Assembly (NCBI RefSeq): GCF_002088275.1
Contig: NZ_AQQS01000050.1
Coordinates: 1 to 33,612, forward strand
Source: Aurantimonas sp. 22II-16-19i
GTDB taxonomy: Bacteria; Pseudomonadota; Alphaproteobacteria; Rhizobiales; Rhizobiaceae
Reading direction: 5' to 3'
DNA length: 33,612 nt
Shown here piece by piece: positions 1-8,314 of the stretch. Position 1 is the first letter of the stretch, and each line of letters starts with the position of its first letter. Under the pieces are notes generated by a model. That model was not told where the DNA came from, searched no databases, and saw only the letters and a list, made by a program, of their open reading frames with translations. A program made the translations under genes and the position numbers.

Positions 1-213
1 GAGCCGATCGGCGGCCGCCCGCCGGATCTGATCCACCCGCCGCAGGGCTGCCCGTTCCACCCGCGCTGCCGGTTTGCCGAAGACAAGTGCCGCGCCGAGC
101 GCCCGCCGCTGGCCGAAGTCGAGACCGGTCGCCGCGCCGCCTGCTGGTTCCCCTTCATCGACGACGGGGCCGGGACCAGCCGTGCCGAGACCATGGAGAC
201 CGCCGGTGTCTGA
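1..213 (+). CDS. Di/oligopeptide ABC transporter ATP-binding protein, C-terminal fragment
   Basis: The window opens inside this gene, and only the last 70 codons are present, ending in TGA at 211-213. The visible part is the oligopeptide/dipeptide transporter C-terminal domain (oligo_HPY type). It shows the proline- and cysteine-rich run GCPFHPRCRFAEDKC, a later RPPL element and a conserved C-W-F near the end. In DppD/OppD-type subunits this domain follows the nucleotide-binding domain of the inner-membrane peptide importer, where it can carry an iron-sulphur-like cysteine cluster. The next ATPase starts at 206 and overlaps this stop by 8 bases (GTGTCTGA), so the two are translationally coupled, as in dpp/opp operons. 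The Walker motifs lie outside the window. The family call is safe; the substrate cannot be told. Confidence 0.9.
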   Translation, partial: EPIGGRPPDLIHPPQGCPFHPRCRFAEDKCRAERPPLAEVETGRRAACWFPFIDDGAGTSRAETMETAGV

Positions 214-1213
214 GACGCTGCTGTCCGTCGAACACCTGTCCACCGTCTTCTCGCTGCGCGGCGGCTCGATGTTTTCGCCGAATGTCGAACTGAAGGCCGT
301 CAGCGACGTGTCCTTTTCCCTTCGCAAGGGCGAGACCCTCGGCATCGTCGGGGAATCGGGCTGCGGCAAGTCGACCCTCGGCCGCTCGATCCTGCGGCTG
401 ATCGAGCCGACCGAAGGGCGCGTCGTCTGGCAGGGCCGGAGCCTCACCGATCTCTCCGCCGGCGAGATGCGCAAGGCCCGGCGGGACCTGTCGATCATCT
501 TTCAGGATCCCGTCGCCTCGCTCGACCCGCGGATGAATGTCGGCCAGATCATCGCCGAGCCGCTCAAGGTCGCCGAGCCGTCATTGACCCGCAAGGAGCG
601 TCGCCAGCGCGTCGAGAAGGTGATGGAAGAGGTCGGCCTCGCGCCGGAGATGATCAACCGCTACCCGCACGAGTTCTCGGGCGGCCAGGCCCAGCGCATC
701 GGCATCGCCCGGGCCATCGTGACGGAACCCAAGCTGATCGTCTGCGACGAGCCGGTGTCGGCCCTCGACGTCTCGATCCAGGCGCAGATCGTCAATCTCC
801 TGAAGGCGCTGAAAGAGCGCATGGGGCTGACGCTGATCTTCATCAGCCACGACCTGTCCGTCGTGCGCCTCGTCTCCGACCGGATCCTCGTCCTCTATCT
901 GGGGCGCGTGGTCGAGATCGGGCCGCGCCGCGAGGTGTTCGCCAATCCCGGCCACCCCTATACCAAGGCGCTGCTCTCGGCCGCTCCCATCCCCGATCCT
1001 GCCGTCGCCCGGGCGCGCGGCCGAACCGTGCTGAAGGGCGATCCGCCCTCGCCGATCAATCCGCCGTCGGGCTGCGCCTTCCGCACGCGGTGCCCGATCG
1101 CCCGCGACGTCTGCGCCGAGGAGGCGCCGCCGCTGGCGACGGTCGGCACGGATCACCGCGCGGCGTGCCTGTTCTGGGAAGAGGTGCGGGCGGACCCGGC
1201 GATCGCGGGGTGA
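206..1213 (+). CDS. Di/oligopeptide ABC transporter ATP-binding protein (DppF/OppF type)
   Basis: This is a 335-residue ATPase that would power a peptide (or nickel/opine-like) importer at the inner membrane, pairing with the ATPase encoded just upstream. Visible motifs are Walker A GESGCGKST, Q-loop IIFQDP, signature FSGGQAQRIGIARA, Walker B LIVCDEP and the H-loop ISHD. The oligo_HPY tail follows, with CAFRTRCPIARDVC. I chose the GTG at 206, which overlaps the previous stop, because the protein then begins SETLLSVEHLSTVF, the normal family start; upstream in-frame codons from 74 only read through the previous gene. Length fits the family (about 320-340). No permease or binding-protein gene is visible in the window, so these must lie upstream. 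Substrate is unknown. Confidence 0.93.
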   Translation: MSETLLSVEHLSTVFSLRGGSMFSPNVELKAVSDVSFSLRKGETLGIVGESGCGKSTLGRSILRLIEPTEGRVVWQGRSLTDLSAGEMRKARRDLSIIFQDPVASLDPRMNVGQIIAEPLKVAEPSLTRKERRQRVEKVMEEVGLAPEMINRYPHEFSGGQAQRIGIARAIVTEPKLIVCDEPVSALDVSIQAQIVNLLKALKERMGLTLIFISHDLSVVRLVSDRILVLYLGRVVEIGPRREVFANPGHPYTKALLSAAPIPDPAVARARGRTVLKGDPPSPINPPSGCAFRTRCPIARDVCAEEAPPLATVGTDHRAACLFWEEVRADPAIAG

Positions 1214-1375
1214 TCGTCGCGTGCGCCTGCCAGACGGCGGGCGAACGGAGGGCGACACGCGGTCGAAGCACCATCAGCCGGACAAAGCCGATGCCCCGGA
1301 CCTGCAAGGCGCCGATGCGTCTTCCCTGCAGAACTCCTGCAAAGCCGGTTCGTCTTCTGCATCTCGTTGAAAAGC
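1214..1375. other. Intergenic stretch between the ABC operon and tRNA-Gly
   Basis: These are about 160 bases between converging transcripts (ABC ATPase on +, tRNA-Gly on -). I see no credible gene and no hairpin with a T-run that would count as a terminator for either side. Confidence 0.5.
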
Positions 1376-1450
1376 TGGAGCGGGCGATGGGGATCGAACC
1401 CACGACATCAAGCTTGGGAAGCTTGCGTTCTACCGCTGAACTACACCCGC
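1376..1450 (-). tRNA. tRNA-Gly (anticodon CCC), CCA end encoded
   Basis: On the minus strand the sequence folds as a full cloverleaf. The acceptor GCGGGTG pairs with CGCCCGC (one G-U). The D arm is GTTCAGCGGTAGAAC. The anticodon stem is CAAGC/GCTTG with the loop TTCCCAA, giving anticodon CCC (decodes GGG). The T arm is GTGGG-TTCGATC-CCCAT. A discriminator T is followed by a genomically encoded CCA (1376-1378), so the mature body is 1379-1450. The short variable loop is typical of a class I tRNA. The gene is single and not part of a cluster. Confidence 0.95.
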
Positions 1451-1460
1451 GATAGCGCGG

Positions 1461-1489
1461 ACATTGCCGCCGCGCCCTTCGGCCGTCAA
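1461..1489 (-). promoter_or_regulatory. Probable sigma-70 promoter for tRNA-Gly
   Basis: On the minus strand a strong -35 TTGACG (1489-1484) is followed by a 17-base spacer and the weak -10 CAATGT (1466-1461), about 10 bases before the tRNA 5' end. A strong -35 with a poor -10 is common in alphaproteobacterial housekeeping promoters. The -10 match is the weak point. Confidence 0.5.
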
Positions 1490-1563
1490 GCGATTTTCGC
1501 GTGTCGGCCGGACTTCGTTGCACCGACGGGCCCGACCGGTGAGGCCGGATCCGTGTCTTCGGC

Positions 1564-1582
1564 CCGCGCGGCAACCGCGCGG
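1564..1582 (-). terminator. GC-rich hairpin after KDPG aldolase
   Basis: CCGCGCGG-CAA-CCGCGCGG forms an 8-bp stem with a 3-base loop. It lies 11 bases beyond the eda stop codon, in the right place to end that minus-strand transcript. No T-run follows, so it may act as a 3'-end stabiliser rather than a true intrinsic terminator. Confidence 0.4.
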
Positions 1583-1593
1583 ACCTGCCTGCC

Positions 1594-2238
1594 TCAGTGG
1601 GCGTCCTTCAGGCCCGCCGCCTCCTGGGCGAGCGCGGTGATGGCCGCCCAGTCACCGGCGGCGACCTTGTCCTTGGGCGCCAGCCACGAGCCGCCGACGC
1701 ACAGGACGTTGGGCAGGCCGAGATAGTCCTGGACGTTCTTCATCGAGATGCCGCCGGTCGGGCAGAACTTCAGCTGCGGGATCACCGGCGCGATCGACTT
1801 CAGGAAGGCCGCGCCGCCGACCTGCTCGGCCGGGAAGAACTTCAGGACCTCGTAGCCCTCCTGCAGCATCGCCATCATCTCGCTCGGCGTCGCCGAGCCG
1901 GGCAAGAGCGGCACGTCGGAGCTGCGCGCGGCATCGAGGATCTCCACCGTCGCGCCGGGCGAGACGATGAATTCCGCCCCCGCCGCTTCCGCCTGCTCGA
2001 ACTGCTTCGGCGTCAGGATCGTGCCGGCGCCGCAGACCATCTCCGGCACCTCGGCGACGATCGCCCGGATCGCCTCGAGGGCGGCGGGCGTGCGCATGGT
2101 CACCTCGATCGAGCCGATCCCGCCGGCGACCAGCGCCCGAGCCAGCGCGACGCCCTCGGCGGCATTGGCCACCGCGACGACGGGAACCACCGGCTGGGCC
2201 GTCAGAATCGCGAGAAGTCGTTTGGAATCCTGGCTCAT
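1594..2238 (-). CDS. eda: 2-dehydro-3-deoxy-phosphogluconate (KDPG) aldolase
   Basis: This 214-residue enzyme is a cytosolic class I aldolase that splits 2-keto-3-deoxy-6-phosphogluconate to pyruvate and glyceraldehyde-3-phosphate, the last step of the Entner-Doudoroff pathway. With the ATG at 2238 the general base falls at E45 (GSIEVTMRT), the Schiff-base lysine at K133 (VLKFFPAE) and the phosphate-binding GGI motif near 163. This numbering matches the Escherichia coli enzyme exactly, and it is why I prefer 2238 to the in-frame ATG eight codons upstream. The family length is about 210. No edd or zwf lies beside it, so the gene appears monocistronic. A small chance remains that it serves a related sugar-acid aldolase role (KDPGal), since the folds are the same. 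Confidence 0.93.
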   Translation of the reverse strand: MSQDSKRLLAILTAQPVVPVVAVANAAEGVALARALVAGGIGSIEVTMRTPAALEAIRAIVAEVPEMVCGAGTILTPKQFEQAEAAGAEFIVSPGATVEILDAARSSDVPLLPGSATPSEMMAMLQEGYEVLKFFPAEQVGGAAFLKSIAPVIPQLKFCPTGGISMKNVQDYLGLPNVLCVGGSWLAPKDKVAAGDWAAITALAQEAAGLKDAH

Positions 2239-2409
2239 GGCGATGACGCGCTCCGATAACATGAATCGCGCGAAGACTTAGTCCATCGCGCGCCATGGTG
2301 GGAAGCGGGTCGGCCGAAAAATCCTGAAGAACCACGGCGCCCGAACTGGCGCCATGTCTTGCGCTCCATGCCCTGGGCGCCATGCCCCGGGAAACGCTCG
2401 TCGGGGCAA

Positions 2410-2430
2410 CGGCCGGCATTTTGCCGGCCG
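2410..2430 (-). terminator. Hairpin after the SleB-type hydrolase gene
   Basis: CGGCCGGC-ATTTT-GCCGGCCG is a perfect 8-bp stem with a 5-base loop, 17 bases beyond the hydrolase stop on the minus strand. There is no T-run after the stem, so it is a terminator candidate only. Confidence 0.4.
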
Positions 2431-2446
2431 CCACCGACGCCGTGCC

Positions 2447-3637
2447 TCAGAGGCCGCCGCCATAGGTGCGGTAGAAGATGTGGCGGCCGATCTTGTCGAC
2501 CTTCTCCATCGCCCGGGCCCAGCGGGGCCGCACGTAGTTGGCGTGGTAGTGGGTCGCCGAACCGACCTCGGTGATCCAGCTTTCGCCGGACGTCGCCTTG
2601 CGGGCGTTTTCCTCGGCCCTCGAGAAGGCCCCGGCGTCGCGGATGCGATCCTTTTGGCCGTCGCAGGCGAAGGAGAACTGGCAGCGGTTGCGCCAGTTCT
2701 TGTTCTGGTAGACGACGCCGCAGATGGTGTTCGGATAGGCGGGATTGCGGACCCGGTTGAGGATCACCTGGGCGACGGCCGCCTGGCCTTCGTCGGGCTC
2801 GCCGCGCGCCTCGAAATAGATGCCGTTGGCGAGACAGGTCTGCTCGGATTCGCTGTAGACCTTCTTCGGCAGGGGCGTCGCCGCCCAGGAGTGATCGGTG
2901 TCGTCGACCGGCGGGATGAAGGCCTCGGGCTGCTCCTTGAGCACCCGCTCGAACAGCGAGGAGGCGCGGTTGCCGCCGGTGGCCGGCGCGTAGCCGAGGG
3001 CGCCGGTCTCGTCGGCCTTTGCCGGGCGGAGCGAGGCGAGCATCACCTTGTCCTCGGCCGCCGTGGCGTCCTCTTTCGGCTTGTCGAATTTCGGCGGTCC
3101 CATCAGCTTGAAGCTGGTGGCGAGCGCAACGGAATCGCGGGTGGAACGGTCGATCGTGGCGAAAGCAGTCCGAAGCCGGGCCTCGGTGCCGGTGACCCGC
3201 GGCCCGAACAGGCCGCCGCCGTCGAAGACCTTGCCGGCGGCGAGGCCGAAGCGCGACATCTCGCTGCGCGGCGCCGCGACGCGGCCGGCCTTGGCGGACC
3301 TGAGGACCCGCGGCTCGTCGCCCTTTTCGACGAGGGCCATGCGTCGGGCCAGCTTTTCGGCGGCCTCGCGCTCGGCGGTCATCCGGGCGCCCTCTTCGCC
3401 GGAATAGGCGAGGTCGACGGCCGACATCTGGCCGTAGACATTGGGCACGAGGAAGGCATGCGCACGTTGCGCGACATCGGCCCCGGCCACCAGCCGGGTC
3501 ATGTCCTGATGATCGATCCGGGTCGCGCTCGTCCCCACGAGCAACGATCCCGAAATCACGATGAACGACGCACGACGCGCCATCCGCCCGCCACGACGTC
3601 GCATGCGGCTTGTCGCCGCCGGCCCCTCAGCCCCCAT
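2447..3637 (-). CDS. Cell-wall hydrolase, SleB family (Hydrolase_2), membrane-targeted
   Basis: This is a 396-residue protein with an Arg-rich N-terminus and a single hydrophobic segment (about residues 22-37), so it is exported or membrane-anchored. Residues 60-260 are a low-similarity linker. The C-terminal ~130 residues form the SleB/CwlJ-like hydrolase domain, with the conserved NGIYFEARGEP (predicted catalytic Glu), QVILNRVRNP, YQN, CQFSFACDG and the late ATHYHANYVRPRW. In the family this domain cleaves peptidoglycan; in non-spore-formers it is thought to remodel the wall. ATG 3637 has a G-rich Shine-Dalgarno-like stretch (GGGGG) 4 bases upstream; a TTG at 3640 and an internal ATG at about 3580 are alternatives. 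It follows der on the same strand after an AT-rich gap. Confidence 0.88.
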   Translation of the reverse strand: MGAEGPAATSRMRRRGGRMARRASFIVISGSLLVGTSATRIDHQDMTRLVAGADVAQRAHAFLVPNVYGQMSAVDLAYSGEEGARMTAEREAAEKLARRMALVEKGDEPRVLRSAKAGRVAAPRSEMSRFGLAAGKVFDGGGLFGPRVTGTEARLRTAFATIDRSTRDSVALATSFKLMGPPKFDKPKEDATAAEDKVMLASLRPAKADETGALGYAPATGGNRASSLFERVLKEQPEAFIPPVDDTDHSWAATPLPKKVYSESEQTCLANGIYFEARGEPDEGQAAVAQVILNRVRNPAYPNTICGVVYQNKNWRNRCQFSFACDGQKDRIRDAGAFSRAEENARKATSGESWITEVGSATHYHANYVRPRWARAMEKVDKIGRHIFYRTYGGGL

Positions 3638-3692
3638 CAAGCCCCCGCTTGCTGTTACTAACTTCCCACAGATGCTGCTAAAACATCCCCCA

Positions 3693-3713
3693 TTAACCTT
3701 GTCTATTGGTTAA
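3693..3713. promoter_or_regulatory. TTAACC...GGTTAA inverted repeat before the hydrolase gene
   Basis: TTAACC and GGTTAA form a perfect 6-bp inverted repeat with a 9-base spacer. It sits in an unusually AT-rich 60-base patch about 55-75 bases upstream of the SleB-type gene. TTAACC-type half sites resemble those of CtrA, the alphaproteobacterial cell-cycle regulator, but the spacing does not match TTAA-N7-TTAA. I report it as a possible operator only. Confidence 0.3.
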
Positions 3714-3728
3714 CAAATTTTGGTATTT

Positions 3729-5192
3729 TCAAGACGAGCGCTTCTTTTTCCCCGCATAGGGGTTCGCGGCCTTGCGCAGAGCGAGCCGGATCGGCACCCC
3801 GAAGAAGCCGAACTGCTCGCGTAACCCATTGACGAGATAGCGGGTATAGGATGCGCCGAGGGCTTCCGGCCGGGCCGTCGACAAAATGAATGTCGGTGGC
3901 CGCGACTTGATCTGCGTCATATACTTCACGTTAACGCGTCGTCCGGCGACCGCCGGCGGCGGATGTCTTGCGAGCATGCGCTCGAGCCACTGGTTGAGCT
4001 TGGCGGTGCTCACTCGCTTGTTCCACACCTCGTGGGTGTCTGCGACGGCCTTCATCAACCGGTCGATGCCCTCGCCAGTCTCGCCCGACACCGTCACCGC
4101 CTTGATGCCCCGCACCTGCGGCAAGAGCCGCTCGGTCTTCTCGCGCAGCTCGGCCAGGAGCTCCTGGCGGTTCTCGACGAGATCCCACTTGTTGAAGGCG
4201 ATCACCGGGGCGCGGCCCTCGCGCTCGATCAGGTCGACGATGGACAGGTCCTGCCGCTCGAAGGGGATGGTCACGTCGAAGACGATCACCACCACCTCGG
4301 CGAAGCGGATGGCGCGTAGGCCGTCGGCGACCGAGAGCTTCTCGAGCTTTTCCTGGATGCGCGCCTTGCGCCGCATGCCGGCGGTGTCGAAGACCTTGAT
4401 CGTACGGCCCCGCCACTCCCATTCGACCGAGATGGAATCGCGCGTGATGCCGGCCTCGGGGCCGGTCAGGAGCCGGTCCTCGCCGAGAAAGCGGTTGATC
4501 AGCGTCGACTTGCCGGCATTGGGACGCCCGACGATGGCGAGCCGCAGCGGCTTGGTCGGATCATAGGCCTCGACGACCTCCTCGACGGAGGGGTCGATGT
4601 CGCCGGCCTCTGCGGCGCCGTCGGCCGCCCCCGTCGCATCGTCGGCCTCCATGCCGTCGTCGCGGTCGCGGCGCGGCTGCTTCTGCGGCCGGAAGGCGGC
4701 GCGGCCCAGCGCCTCCACCATGGCGTCGCGCAGGTCGCCCATGCCCTCGCCATGCTCGGCGGAAATCGCCACCGGCTCGCCGAGCCCGATGGCATAGGCG
4801 TCGAGCAACCCCGACTGGGAGCCCCGCGCCTCGGCCTTGTTGGCGACCAGCACGACCTTGCGGGCGGACCGGCGCAGGAGCTCGGCGAAATCCTGGTCCT
4901 GGGGGGTCAGCCCGGTCTTCACGTCGATCATGAACAGGCAGAGATCGGCCGCGGCGATCGCCAGCTCCGTCTGGGCGCGCATGCGCGCTTCCAGGGTCTG
5001 CGCGTCGGCGACCTCGAGCCCGGCCGTGTCGACCACGTCGAACTCGATGTCCATCAGCCGGGCCTCGCCCATGCGCCGGTCGCGGGTCACGCCCGGCCGG
5101 TCGTCGACGAGGGCGAGGCGCCGCCCGACGAGGCGGTTGAACAGGGTCGATTTTCCGACGTTCGGTCGACCGATGATGGCGATGGTGACCAT
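3729..5192 (-). CDS. der: Ribosome-associated GTPase Der (EngA)
   Basis: This is a 487-residue tandem GTPase needed for 50S subunit assembly. The first G domain has GRPNVGKST (8-16), DTAG (55-58) and NKAE (118-121). The second has GRPNAGKST (222-230), DTAG (269-272) and NKWD (334-337). A KH-like RNA-binding domain covers about 390-480, and a basic tail GKKKRSS ends the protein. The linker between the G domains (about 170-212) is acidic and Ala/Asp-rich, longer than in E. coli but usual for the class. I chose ATG 5192, giving [11 protein letters not shown]; another ATG lies 4 codons upstream at 5204. The gene lies about 40 bases downstream of the YfgM-like gene on the same strand, matching the conserved yfgM-(bamB)-der neighbourhood, but bamB is absent here. 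Confidence 0.96.
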   Translation of the reverse strand: MVTIAIIGRPNVGKSTLFNRLVGRRLALVDDRPGVTRDRRMGEARLMDIEFDVVDTAGLEVADAQTLEARMRAQTELAIAAADLCLFMIDVKTGLTPQDQDFAELLRRSARKVVLVANKAEARGSQSGLLDAYAIGLGEPVAISAEHGEGMGDLRDAMVEALGRAAFRPQKQPRRDRDDGMEADDATGAADGAAEAGDIDPSVEEVVEAYDPTKPLRLAIVGRPNAGKSTLINRFLGEDRLLTGPEAGITRDSISVEWEWRGRTIKVFDTAGMRRKARIQEKLEKLSVADGLRAIRFAEVVVIVFDVTIPFERQDLSIVDLIEREGRAPVIAFNKWDLVENRQELLAELREKTERLLPQVRGIKAVTVSGETGEGIDRLMKAVADTHEVWNKRVSTAKLNQWLERMLARHPPPAVAGRRVNVKYMTQIKSRPPTFILSTARPEALGASYTRYLVNGLREQFGFFGVPIRLALRKAANPYAGKKKRSS

Positions 5193-5232
5193 GTCGGATC
5201 TCATTCCTCTGGTTGGGCGCGGGCGCTCCGGC

Positions 5233-6435
5233 TCAGTTGCCGGCAGGTTGCGCGGGCGCCGTGGTGTCGTCTTGCGCCGGCGGCTGCGGCTGGCCGGGCG
5301 CTGCGTCTTCGGCAGGCGCGCCGGCAGCGTCGGGAGCCGTACCCGCGGCGTTGGTGTCTTGCTGGCCGGATGTCGGCGTGTCGGTTGTCGGGGCATTGGC
5401 TTCAGGCGCCCCGGCCCCTGGCGTGGCGCCGGCTTCCGGCGCTGCCTCGCCTGCGGCGCCGCCGACGACCCCGGGAACCGGCGTCGCGGGAGCGGTCGTC
5501 TCGGAACCAGACGGTGCGGAATCCGTCGGGGCGGCCGCCTCCGGCGCATCGGACGCACCGCCCTCGGAGACGCCGAGACCGGTCGTCGGCATGACGGCAT
5601 CGCCGGGTTGCGGCGCGGCGCCTTCGCTCGCGGCGCCCTCGCCTGCTGCCGGGCCGCCGGTTCCCCCGAGCAGTCCCTCGAGATCGACGGTGCCGAGGCC
5701 GTTGTCGGCGCCGGCGGCAGGCGCCGTTGGCGCTGCGGCCGCGCCTGAGTCGGCTGCCGGCGGCAATGCGTTCGGTCCGGTCGCGCCGGAATTGATCAGG
5801 TCGAGCAGGATACGGGCACGGCCGGAAATGTCGCGGGGCGTGCCGGAATCGGCGACGAGTTGCTCGAGCAGCGGCTTGGCGGTGCTGGCGTCTCCCGCCT
5901 TCCAGGCGGCGAGCGCGATCGCCTCGCGGGCCGGAAAGCGCAACGGGTCGCTGTCGCCCGACAGGCGCTCGACCCGCTGGCGGACGTCGTCGAGGCTGCC
6001 CGAATCGACCAGCACATAGGCGGCGCGAAGGGCCGCCATGTCGCGCAGGCCCTGCGGCGCACCGGCGTCGTTGGCGACCGCGTCATAGGCCGCGACCGCC
6101 TGCGGCGCCCGGCCGGCCTTCGCCTCGATCCCGCCGATCGACAGCCGCGCCAGGGCCGGATAGGCGCCGACGCCGTCTGCGGCGACGGCTTCCAGCGCCG
6201 TCACCGCCGCCTCGGACTGACCGTCGTCGGCGAGCTTCACGGCGGCGGCGTAGCGATCGCCGGCGGCGTTCGCGGTCGTCGTCCGGTAGTGCTCGTAGCC
6301 GACGGTCGCGGCCGTTCCCACGACGACGACCACGGCGCCGACCAGCAGCCAGGTGCCGAACCGCGTCCAGACCGCCTTGACCTTGTCATGGCGAAGCTCT
6401 TCGTCGACTTCCCTGAAAAAACTGTCGTCGCTCAT
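5233..6435 (-). CDS. YfgM-like membrane-anchored tetratricopeptide protein with long disordered tail
   Basis: This 400-residue protein starts [18 protein letters not shown], the usual start of the alphaproteobacterial YfgM/TPR_21-like proteins. It has one transmembrane helix (about 28-46) and TPR-like helices to about residue 215. Family members (E. coli YfgM) sit in the inner membrane with a periplasmic TPR domain, interact with SecYEG and chaperones, and link to stress regulation. From about 217 to 400 the chain is low-complexity Ala/Pro/Gly/Thr-rich and probably disordered, which nearly doubles the usual length of ~210-230. The start is ATG 6435, with AAGGAAAG about 10 bases upstream. It is co-directional with der just downstream, so the two are probably one operon. 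The tail could be periplasmic spacer material; its role is unknown. Confidence 0.82.
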   Translation of the reverse strand: MSDDSFFREVDEELRHDKVKAVWTRFGTWLLVGAVVVVVGTAATVGYEHYRTTTANAAGDRYAAAVKLADDGQSEAAVTALEAVAADGVGAYPALARLSIGGIEAKAGRAPQAVAAYDAVANDAGAPQGLRDMAALRAAYVLVDSGSLDDVRQRVERLSGDSDPLRFPAREAIALAAWKAGDASTAKPLLEQLVADSGTPRDISGRARILLDLINSGATGPNALPPAADSGAAAAPTAPAAGADNGLGTVDLEGLLGGTGGPAAGEGAASEGAAPQPGDAVMPTTGLGVSEGGASDAPEAAAPTDSAPSGSETTAPATPVPGVVGGAAGEAAPEAGATPGAGAPEANAPTTDTPTSGQQDTNAAGTAPDAAGAPAEDAAPGQPQPPAQDDTTAPAQPAGN

Positions 6436-6548
6436 CCGCTCGCTTTCCTTCTTTCCCGTCGCCGCGGCCAAGTCGGCGCTGACGACGGAAATCAAAGCGT
6501 CTTCTAACGATTTTTCGCGCCGACGAAAGAGCGGAGGGCCCGCAGCCG

Positions 6549-7121
6549 TCACGTCAGCGGCGAAACGCCGACGAGCCACTGGTGCAGCCCGGCGAGAAAG
6601 GCGGCGCTGATCGCCAGCCCGATGCCGACCGCCGCGACGTCGCCGACGGCCCGCGGCCGCTCGCCCGGCGCCGGGACGTTGCGGCCGAGGGAATTGAGAT
6701 AGTCGATCACCGACCAGACGAAGAAGGCGCCGAACAGGACGACGTCGGCGGTGCCGCCATTGGTGAGGAGATGGCCGAGGGACCAGAGCGCGATGCCGAG
6801 CACCATCGGATGGCGCACAGCCATCTTGATCCGCCCCGCCGGCACATAGGCGGCCGCGACGAGGACGAAGCCGGCCGGCACCAGGACCAGCGCCAGATGG
6901 CGCAGGCCCGGCAGCGGCGCGTAGACCAGCCCCTGGTCGATGCGGGCGGCGCCATAGCCATGGACGACGAGGACGAGCCCGATGAGAGCCAGGACGGAAT
7001 AGACGCCCTTGAAGCGCATCTCGCCGAGCCGGTGGATGGTGGCTGCGCGGCCCCTCTCGGAAACGATCCGGAACGAATGGATGCCGAGAAAGATGACCAG
7101 TCCGATGACGAGTGTGACCAT
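6549..7121 (-). CDS. NnrU-family integral membrane protein
   Basis: This is a 190-residue hydrophobic protein with about five to six predicted membrane segments, starting MVTLVIGLVIFLGIHSFRI. The family marks are IHSFRIVSERGR near the N-terminus, RFKGVYS, the VRHPMVLG loop in the middle (VRHP is highly conserved) and WSLGHLLTNG. NnrU proteins were named from denitrifiers but are widespread; some resemble heme/isoprenylcysteine methyltransferase-like membrane proteins, and their biochemical role is not settled. ATG 7121 has GGGGCG upstream. It is divergent from the MAPEG gene, sharing a 150-base promoter region. No nitrite or nitric-oxide reductase genes are nearby, so a denitrification role is not supported here. 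Confidence 0.88.
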   Translation of the reverse strand: MVTLVIGLVIFLGIHSFRIVSERGRAATIHRLGEMRFKGVYSVLALIGLVLVVHGYGAARIDQGLVYAPLPGLRHLALVLVPAGFVLVAAAYVPAGRIKMAVRHPMVLGIALWSLGHLLTNGGTADVVLFGAFFVWSVIDYLNSLGRNVPAPGERPRAVGDVAAVGIGLAISAAFLAGLHQWLVGVSPLT

Positions 7122-7270
7122 GTCGCGCCCCAAAGGAAACGGCAGCGCGAGAATTCGCCCGCCCGGCCCGGCGCCGCCCGTCCGGACGCTTCGTCTGGCC
7201 GCCTGTCTCTGATACACCTTCCGCAACACGAGAAACGATGCTTCATCGCGCAGCGGAGGATGAATTTCGC

Positions 7271-7681
7271 ATGAACACCCTGGGCCTTGCCGCCGTCGCG
7301 ATCTATGCGGGGCTGAACAGCGCCGTCCTCATCTGGCTGGCGGTGCAGACGGGCCGGATCCGCAATCAGGAGAAGGTCTTCATGGGCGATGGCGGCAACG
7401 CCCGCATGATCCGCGTCATGCGCGGCCATGCCAACGCCATCGAGTTCATCCCGATCACGCTGATCTGCCTGGCGCTCGCCGCGTTGCTCGGGACCCCGGC
7501 GCTGGTCATCCACGGCCTCGGCATCATGCTCACCGCCGGCCGCATCCTCCACGCCCTGCACTTCACCGCCGGCGACGCGCCGGGCTGGCAGCGCTTCGGC
7601 GGCACCGGCCTTTCGTTCCTGGCCATGGCCGGCGCGGCGATCGCGGCGGTGGTGTCGGGGGTGATGGTGATGGGGGTGTGA
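7271..7681 (+). CDS. MAPEG-family membrane protein
   Basis: This is a 136-residue four-helix membrane protein beginning MNTLGLAAVAIYAGLNSAVL. The MAPEG (membrane-associated proteins in eicosanoid and glutathione metabolism) signature is seen in RVMRGHANAIEFIPITLICLAL, where the RGHANAxEF core lies at the second helix, and in AGRILHALHF in the third. Bacterial members are predicted glutathione-dependent transferases or peroxidases of the inner membrane, but few have been tested. The ATG at 7271 is preceded by GGAGGA about 11 bases upstream; the ATG overlapping that GGAGGA is out of frame and closes at once. It is transcribed away from nnrU-like and converges on the Tlde1-like gene. Confidence 0.88.
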   Translation: MNTLGLAAVAIYAGLNSAVLIWLAVQTGRIRNQEKVFMGDGGNARMIRVMRGHANAIEFIPITLICLALAALLGTPALVIHGLGIMLTAGRILHALHFTAGDAPGWQRFGGTGLSFLAMAGAAIAAVVSGVMVMGV

Positions 7682-7750
7682 AGCTGCAGTGATGGGGAAA
7701 ATTTCTGCGACAATCATCGGCATCTGAAAACATAGATGTCGAGACTCACC

Positions 7751-7767
7751 AAAAGGCGTTAGCGCCT
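7751..7767 (-). terminator. Terminator of the Tlde1-like gene
   Basis: On the minus strand AGGCG-CTAA-CGCCT is followed by T's (CGCCTTTTGG), 17 bases beyond the stop of the Tlde1-like gene. The stem is short (5 bp) but position and T-run are right. It could also stop the converging MAPEG transcript weakly. Confidence 0.5.
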
Positions 7768-7783
7768 AGACTAGGCAATTATT

Positions 7784-8287
7784 CTATGCAAGGGAGCGGT
7801 ATTTTTTCGCTCTTTCGATGTAGAAATCGATATCACCAATCGCCACGACAGCGAGTGTCGGCGCTGCTTTATGAGCGTCCTCACGAGCTTTCACCAATCG
7901 ATACAGTTCTTTGACGATGTTGAAATCTGTTGGCACGATGCAGCCATCGCTGCCGCGCGGCCCACTCCCATGTATGGCCATCCCGTCGCGACCCCTCATT
8001 TCGTCTGGCCGGATCGGGATAAGGCGGATCCAGTTTGGTCGTTTCTCGCGATCTTCATGTGTGCGCATTCGGTACTCTGTCAGCGGCAGAACCCCACCCA
8101 CACCGCCGTTCTTCAACTTTATTCCCGTGGTGAAAGGATTATTTGCGATGAAGTCTTGAACGACGTCGTCCAATTTGGAGCCTGCTCTGCCTCCCGACAC
8201 GGCTGTTGCAACGATGTTCACGCCATCGATCGAGCCTGTGAGACTGGACGAACACACGTTATAGACGAGATCAGTCATCGGGTGCAT
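7784..8287 (-). CDS. Tlde1/DUF2778-type L,D-transpeptidase-like protein (orphan)
   Basis: This is a 167-residue protein with the L,D-transpeptidase-like core GRDGMAIHGSGPRGSDGCIV: His106 and Cys116 fit the HG...SxGC catalytic pattern, and the upstream GGVLPLTEYRM matches the (I/L)PxGxYxx strand of the DUF2778/Tlde1 family. Tlde1 proteins act on peptidoglycan tetrapeptide stems and include type VI secretion effectors. I start at ATG 8287 because GGAGG sits 5 bases before it and a promoter (8315-8343) lies just upstream; earlier in-frame ATGs at 8335, 8329 and 8323 would lie in or above that promoter. There is no signal peptide or transmembrane segment. Local GC is visibly lower than in its neighbours, suggesting transfer. 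No immunity gene, VgrG, PAAR or Hcp gene is beside it. The fold call is good; the biological role is open. Confidence 0.75.
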   Translation of the reverse strand: MHPMTDLVYNVCSSSLTGSIDGVNIVATAVSGGRAGSKLDDVVQDFIANNPFTTGIKLKNGGVGGVLPLTEYRMRTHEDREKRPNWIRLIPIRPDEMRGRDGMAIHGSGPRGSDGCIVPTDFNIVKELYRLVKAREDAHKAAPTLAVVAIGDIDFYIERAKKYRSLA

Positions 8288-8314
8288 GTCGACCTCCGCA
8301 AACCGCAGGCTAAA

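Noticed and set aside
2354-3661. Long plus-strand frame opposite the SleB-type gene
   Set aside because: It is a shadow of the conserved minus-strand hydrolase, with no domain of its own.
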